In this document: positions 32,448 through 36,386 of the stretch, one piece after another
Numbering within the stretch: position 1 is the first letter of the stretch
Layout of the letters: the number at the start of each line of letters is the position of its first letter
NCBI GenBank assembly: GCA_003250395.1
Contig: QKGM01000024.1
Span: forward strand, 1-36,386
Source: Bacteroidota bacterium
GTDB lineage: Bacteria; Bacteroidota; Bacteroidia; Bacteroidales; TTA-H9
DNA: 36,386 nucleotides
Direction of reading: 5' to 3'
The notes under the pieces: generated by a model
The model's database searches: none
The model's input: the letters and a program-made list of their open reading frames with translations, nothing else
Told to the model about the DNA's origin: nothing
Made by a program: the position numbers and the translations under genes

Positions 32448-35114
32448 ATGCAAGAAAATACTAAACCCGATACACTAATCTTCCGGATGAAATTAAAAAT
32501 ATTGCTGCTAATCGCCCCGTTGCTGATCGCACTCACGCTACCAGCCAATGCGCAAATAACGATAGGCTCCGACGAAAGCATCGACTACAATAACCCGAAA
32601 GAGTATTCGATCGGAGGAATTACTGTTACCGGTGTACAATACCTTGACCCGAATGTTCTGGTAATGGTCAGCGGACTTCAGGTAGGCCAGGTCATTAAAA
32701 TTCCGGGCGAGCAGATTACCGCAGCTATTGAAAAACTATGGAAGCAGGGACTTTTTGAAAATGTTAAGATTGTTGCTCCAAAATTTGATGATAAGGTTGT
32801 ATTCCTTGAAATTCAGCTTACAGAACGTCCCAGGTTATCCAAGTTTTCATTTTCGGGTGTTAAGAAATCAGAAGCTGACGACCTGCGCGAACAGATTAAA
32901 CTTGTGTCGGGTGATGTTGTGACCGATAACCTTATTCTTAGAACAGAGAATTCGGTTAAGAAGTATTTTCATGAAAAAGGATATCTAAACGCGGACATAG
33001 ATATTGCCCAGACACGTGATACAACCAGAGTCAACAATGTTATCCTGAAGATTAATATAAGAAAAAACAATAAAATCAGGATTGGAAACATCACCTTTCA
33101 TGGTAATAAAGCACTTGCCTCATACAAGTTGAAAAGCACACTGGCCGAAACGAGAGAAAGATCTGTTTTCCATCCACTCCGAAATCTTGATGAATTAATT
33201 TATAACACTGCAAAGAATGCAGTAAAAATGAATATGAATGGCATATCAGATTATGCCGAATCATGGTATGCCGACAATGTAAGATTAAGAATTTTCAAGT
33301 CTTCCAAGTTTATCAGGTCAAGTTATGAGGAAGACAAACTTAGCATTATCAAGGAATACAATTCTAAGGGGTATCGTGACGCGTATATTGAGCGGGATTC
33401 CGTTTCAAAAAATGACAGTCGTTCAGTAAATATTGACCTATGGGTTAATGAAGGGCATAAATATTATTATCGCAACATTTCCTGGGTTGGGAACACAAAA
33501 TATACAGCCGATTTTCTAAATAATGTACTCAGGATCAGAAAAGGCGATGTATACAACCAGGAACTGATGGAAACCAATCTGTCATACAATCCTAACGGTT
33601 ATGATGTCAGCTCCCTCTATCTGGATGAGGGCTATCTTTTCTTTTCAGCCCAACCAGTTGAAGTAAGAGTTGAAAACGATTCAATCGATCTGGAAATCAG
33701 AATATACGAAGGCAAACAGGCACGAATTAACAAGGTGAGCGTAATGGGCAATGAACGTACAAACGACCACGTTATCATTCGTGAGCTAAGGACTCGTCCT
33801 GGTCAGCTGTTTAACAGGTCAGAAATAATCAGAACCCAACGCGAACTTGCTCAGCTAAGGTATTTTAATCCCGAAAAGCTTGGTATTGACTACACACCTA
33901 ATCCGCAGGACGGTACTGTTGACCTTGAATACAAGGTTGAAGAGACTTCAGCCGATCAGGTCGAATTATCAGGAGGTTGGGGTTATGGTCGTATTGTTGG
34001 AACTCTTGGTTTCTCATTCAACAATTTCTCAGCGAAAAGGCTTTTCAAAAAAGGGGCATGGAGGCCTATTCCAAGTGGTGACGGACAAAAACTATCGCTG
34101 CGTTTCCAAACTTATGGAAGCGGTTATATCAGTGCCAGTGCATCTTTTACAGAACCCTGGCTGGGAGGTAAAAAGGCAAATGCTTTCACAACCTCTTACT
34201 ACTACTCCCGATATACAAACGGTCTCTCATCGAGTGATGCAAGTTTTGCAAGCTTCGTCATCAATGGGATAGGATTCAGCCTGGGTAGACGTCTTGAATG
34301 GCCTGATGACTTTTTTACATTATACCAGTCTATCAATCTGCAACGATACTCACTTAAGAACTATTCCTCCATTTTCAGCTTTGGCAATGGCAACGGAGTG
34401 TTCAATAACCTGAGTTATACAATTGCATTGGGTCGCCGTTCTGATGATAATCCGATATTCCCAAGAAAAGGTTCTGATTTAAACCTGAGTCTTGAAGTAA
34501 CTCCTCCTTACTCCTTGTTTAGTGGCAGAAATTACAAGAACATGGATGAGAACACCAAATACGAGTGGATTGAATATCATAAATGGAAATTCTACGCTTC
34601 ATGGTACAATCAGATCGTGGGAGATTTGGTATTGGCAACTAAAACGAAGTTTGGGTTCCTCGGTATGTTTAATTCAGACATTGGAATTACTCCCTTCGAA
34701 AGATTCTACATGGGTGGCGACGGATTATCAGGCTACAATAATCTTGATGGCCGGGAAATCATAGCACTGAGAGGTTATACCAATGAATCAATCTTACCCG
34801 ATTATTTCTCTGACAACACAGTTGGTGGTACTATCTTTTCGAAATATACACTTGAACTTCGTTTCCCATTATCCCTTAACCCCAACGCAACCATCTATGC
34901 CCTCGGATTCATGGAAGGTGGCAATACATGGAGTAAATTCAGCAAATTCAACCCGTTTAACGTGTATAAATCGGCCGGTGTTGGAATGCGTATATATCTG
35001 CCTATGTTCGGAATATTAGGACTGGATTATGGTTATGGACTGGATCAGGTCCCCGGGAATCCAACTGCAAATGGCGGGCAGTTCCATTTCTCGATTAACC
35101 AGAGTATCGACTAA
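32448..35114 (+). CDS. bamA: outer membrane protein assembly factor BamA
   Basis: Essential Omp85-family insertase for outer-membrane barrels. A signal peptide (cleavage after ANAQ at about residue 36) is followed by multiple POTRA domains (about 45-490; GGITVTGVQYLDPNVL early, INKVSVMGNERTNDHVIIRELRTRPGQLFNR as the last). The C-terminal barrel includes the lid-loop motif ALRGYTN and the terminal signature FHFSINQSID. At 888 aa it is longer than the E. coli protein (about 800), as is usual in Bacteroidota. The ATG at 32448 gives a long n-region; ATG at 32487 (MKLKILLLIAPL) would give a tighter signal peptide and is an equally good start. skp genes follow. Confidence 0.95.
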   Translation: MQENTKPDTLIFRMKLKILLLIAPLLIALTLPANAQITIGSDESIDYNNPKEYSIGGITVTGVQYLDPNVLVMVSGLQVGQVIKIPGEQITAAIEKLWKQGLFENVKIVAPKFDDKVVFLEIQLTERPRLSKFSFSGVKKSEADDLREQIKLVSGDVVTDNLILRTENSVKKYFHEKGYLNADIDIAQTRDTTRVNNVILKINIRKNNKIRIGNITFHGNKALASYKLKSTLAETRERSVFHPLRNLDELIYNTAKNAVKMNMNGISDYAESWYADNVRLRIFKSSKFIRSSYEEDKLSIIKEYNSKGYRDAYIERDSVSKNDSRSVNIDLWVNEGHKYYYRNISWVGNTKYTADFLNNVLRIRKGDVYNQELMETNLSYNPNGYDVSSLYLDEGYLFFSAQPVEVRVENDSIDLEIRIYEGKQARINKVSVMGNERTNDHVIIRELRTRPGQLFNRSEIIRTQRELAQLRYFNPEKLGIDYTPNPQDGTVDLEYKVEETSADQVELSGGWGYGRIVGTLGFSFNNFSAKRLFKKGAWRPIPSGDGQKLSLRFQTYGSGYISASASFTEPWLGGKKANAFTTSYYYSRYTNGLSSSDASFASFVINGIGFSLGRRLEWPDDFFTLYQSINLQRYSLKNYSSIFSFGNGNGVFNNLSYTIALGRRSDDNPIFPRKGSDLNLSLEVTPPYSLFSGRNYKNMDENTKYEWIEYHKWKFYASWYNQIVGDLVLATKTKFGFLGMFNSDIGITPFERFYMGGDGLSGYNNLDGREIIALRGYTNESILPDYFSDNTVGGTIFSKYTLELRFPLSLNPNATIYALGFMEGGNTWSKFSKFNPFNVYKSAGVGMRIYLPMFGILGLDYGYGLDQVPGNPTANGGQFHFSINQSID

Positions 35115-35164
35115 ATTGCGGCATGCTATTTATTTAATATCACACATTGTAAACATAAAGATTT

Positions 35165-35170
35165 GGAGGA
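35165..35170 (+). promoter_or_regulatory. Shine-Dalgarno-like ribosome binding site of first skp gene
   Basis: GGAGGA lies seven bases before ATG 35178, a rare strong SD sequence in this otherwise SD-poor window. It makes 35178 the start rather than the in-frame TTG at 35163. Confidence 0.6.
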
Positions 35171-35177
35171 CATAATT

Positions 35178-35711
35178 ATGAAAAAGATTTTAGGACTATT
35201 TGCAATTGTAATTCTTACGGCTGTTCCTGCAATGGCTCAGAAATTCGCTTATGTTGATTCAGAGTACATTCTGCAGAATATCCCTGAATACAATGATGCC
35301 CAGGCTCAGATTGATGAACTTTCAACTGAATGGCAGGGTGAAGTTGAAACTAAATTTAAGGCAATCGATAAACTGTATAAAGATTATCAGGCTGAATCTG
35401 TTTTGTTACCCGATGAAATGAAACGTAAACGCGAAGATGATATCATTAAGGCTGAAAAGGAAGCCAAAGAATTACAAAAGAAACGTTTCGGTAAAGATGG
35501 TGATCTATTCAAAAAACGTCAGGAACTTATCAAACCGATTCAGGATAAAGTTTTTAGTGCTATAGAACAGGTTGCTCAGGCTAAAAATTATGCAATTATC
35601 TTTGATAAATCAGGATCGGTAACAGTTATGTGGGCAGATCCAAAATATGATATCTCCGACGATGTACTTGATGAAATGGGATATAGTTTCAACACCCGCA
35701 GGAACAAGTAA
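35178..35711 (+). CDS. OmpH/Skp family periplasmic chaperone
   Basis: A 177-aa periplasmic chaperone that holds unfolded outer-membrane proteins. It has a signal peptide (MKKILGLFAIVILTAVPAMAQ, cleavage after residue 21), the family's opening strand KFAYVDSEYILQNIPEY, long charged coiled-coil helices (about 45-130, rich in Lys, Glu and Gln), and a closing segment KNYAIIFDKSGSVTVMWADP. Directly downstream of bamA, as in the E. coli bamA-skp order. A second copy follows 167 bases later. Confidence 0.92.
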   Translation: MKKILGLFAIVILTAVPAMAQKFAYVDSEYILQNIPEYNDAQAQIDELSTEWQGEVETKFKAIDKLYKDYQAESVLLPDEMKRKREDDIIKAEKEAKELQKKRFGKDGDLFKKRQELIKPIQDKVFSAIEQVAQAKNYAIIFDKSGSVTVMWADPKYDISDDVLDEMGYSFNTRRNK

Positions 35712-35814
35712 CGTTTTTTTATCAGCAAGAAACATAAGTAATTAATCGACAATCCTGGCCTTTCTACCAGATGTGTTAAATTCTGTTAACCCTTTGTTGT
35801 CGTGATGAAACCAT

Positions 35815-35845
35815 GTTGCAGATATCCATTTTTTAGATAAATTTG
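35815..35845 (+). promoter_or_regulatory. Bacteroidota-type promoter of second skp gene
   Basis: GTTG at 35815-35818 and TAAATTTG at 35838-35845 are separated by 19 bases, a good match to the -33/-7 promoter layout TTTG-N19/20-TAnnTTTG. The start codon lies 33 bases after the -7 box. It is the only pair in this window where I found both elements. Confidence 0.6.
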
Positions 35846-35878
35846 CAAAAATTATAAACAAACCGAAATTCCCAAAAA

Positions 35879-36385
35879 ATGAAAACCGTCTCTAAACTGA
35901 TCCTGATTCTTGGCTTATTTGCTTTTTCGTTCAATGCTGAAGCTCAAAAGCTAGGTCATATTGACTTTGCCAAGTTATATGCCGTTATGCCCGGTCTTGA
36001 TACCGTTCAGATTAAATATAAAGATTATGCTGAACAGTTAAAGAAACAGATTGGTACCATGCAGACCGAATTGGAAAATAAATATGCAGACTACCAGGCC
36101 AATGTAGCCAATATGTCTCCTATCATCAAACAGACTAAAGAAAAAGAGATGTCTGATCTCAATGAACGTATTCAGGCATTCAACACTCAGGCACAACAGG
36201 ATCTTGCTGCCAAAGAATCTGAACTTACAACTCCTATCATTGAAAAAGCACGTAAAGCTATCAATGAGGTTGCCAAAGAACATGGCTATTCCTACATTTT
36301 TAACAGTGCTGAAGGATTACTTCTGTTTGCTCAGGAAAGCGACGACATCACTGCTCTTGTCAAAAAGAAACTGGGAATTAAGTAA
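35879..36385 (+). CDS. OmpH/Skp family periplasmic chaperone, second copy
   Basis: A 168-aa Skp-like chaperone with a signal peptide (MKTVSKLILILGLFAFSFNAEAQ, cleavage near residue 23), the start KLGHIDFAKLYAVMPGLDTVQ, a coiled-coil tentacle region (about 45-135, EKEMSDLNERIQAFNTQAQQD) and the closing EHGYSYIFNSAEGLLLFAQESDDIT typical of OmpH. It is a paralog of the gene at 35178, with its own promoter. The stop codon lies one base before the window end, so the gene is complete. Confidence 0.92.
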   Translation: MKTVSKLILILGLFAFSFNAEAQKLGHIDFAKLYAVMPGLDTVQIKYKDYAEQLKKQIGTMQTELENKYADYQANVANMSPIIKQTKEKEMSDLNERIQAFNTQAQQDLAAKESELTTPIIEKARKAINEVAKEHGYSYIFNSAEGLLLFAQESDDITALVKKKLGIK

Positions 36386-36386
36386 T

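Noticed and set aside
1..36386. CRISPR, phage, transposon or toxin-antitoxin system
   Set aside because: No repeat-spacer array, integrase, transposase, inverted repeat pair or recognisable toxin-antitoxin pair was seen; the genes are core housekeeping families.

Overview
The window looks like a chromosomal segment of a member of the Bacteroidota, probably order Bacteroidales or a close relative. Four things support this. Bacteroidota-type families are present (DUF5606, DUF6089, a two-domain CBS protein beside nadK). The gene order CBS - nadK - DUF6089 - uppS - bamA - skp - skp is the one familiar from that phylum. Most starts lack Shine-Dalgarno sequences. Boxes fitting TAnnTTTG, the -7 element of Bacteroidota sigma-A promoters, recur a short distance before start codons. 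There are no rRNA or tRNA genes, CRISPR arrays, insertion sequences or integrases that I can see, so this reads as ordinary core chromosome with a few odd spots.

Layout. 1-753 has no convincing gene. 754-5224 (+) is a metabolic and redox group: glycerol dehydrogenase, an exported SagB/ThcOx-type nitroreductase, an AraC-type regulator, a pirin and a cytosolic nitroreductase. 5301-6938 (-) is an ABC-F ATPase, divergent from purB (7072-8421). Then come a glycosyltransferase-like protein, a DUF5606 protein with a clear terminator, and pyrK-pyrD (9951-11662), closed by a strong GC hairpin. 11756-12886 (-) is a surface-type lipoprotein, divergent from a phosphate-selective-type porin (13124-14317, +). 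14380-17969 (-) is an envelope gene run: PagL-like protein, GIN-domain lipoprotein, murB, DUF2752 and TM2 proteins. A TPR hybrid histidine kinase (18082-21138, +) diverges from the PagL-like gene. It is followed by mazG, nadB and a gamma-carbonic anhydrase. 24188-24865 (-) is a membrane protein that looks like a PrsW relative without its active-site residues.

24866-26618 is the only large gap. It holds stop-interrupted reading frames that may be an eroded gene, then a possible small ORF that overlaps rsgA by four bases. From rsgA to the end (26619-36385, all +) the window is one envelope-biogenesis block: rsgA, a CBS-domain protein, a small single-POTRA BamA/TamA-like protein, nadK, a DUF6089 barrel, uppS (undecaprenyl carrier synthesis), bamA (outer-membrane protein insertion) and two tandem Skp/OmpH chaperones. 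UppS feeds peptidoglycan and glycan carriers, while Skp and BamA deliver and fold barrels such as the porin, PagL-like and DUF6089 proteins in the same window.

I found no convincing new multi-gene system. The points most worth a second look are the catalytically dead PrsW-like protein, the PagL-like protein with the family glutamate replaced, the interrupted frames before rsgA with the small ORF behind them, and the shared promoter region between the kinase and the PagL-like gene.
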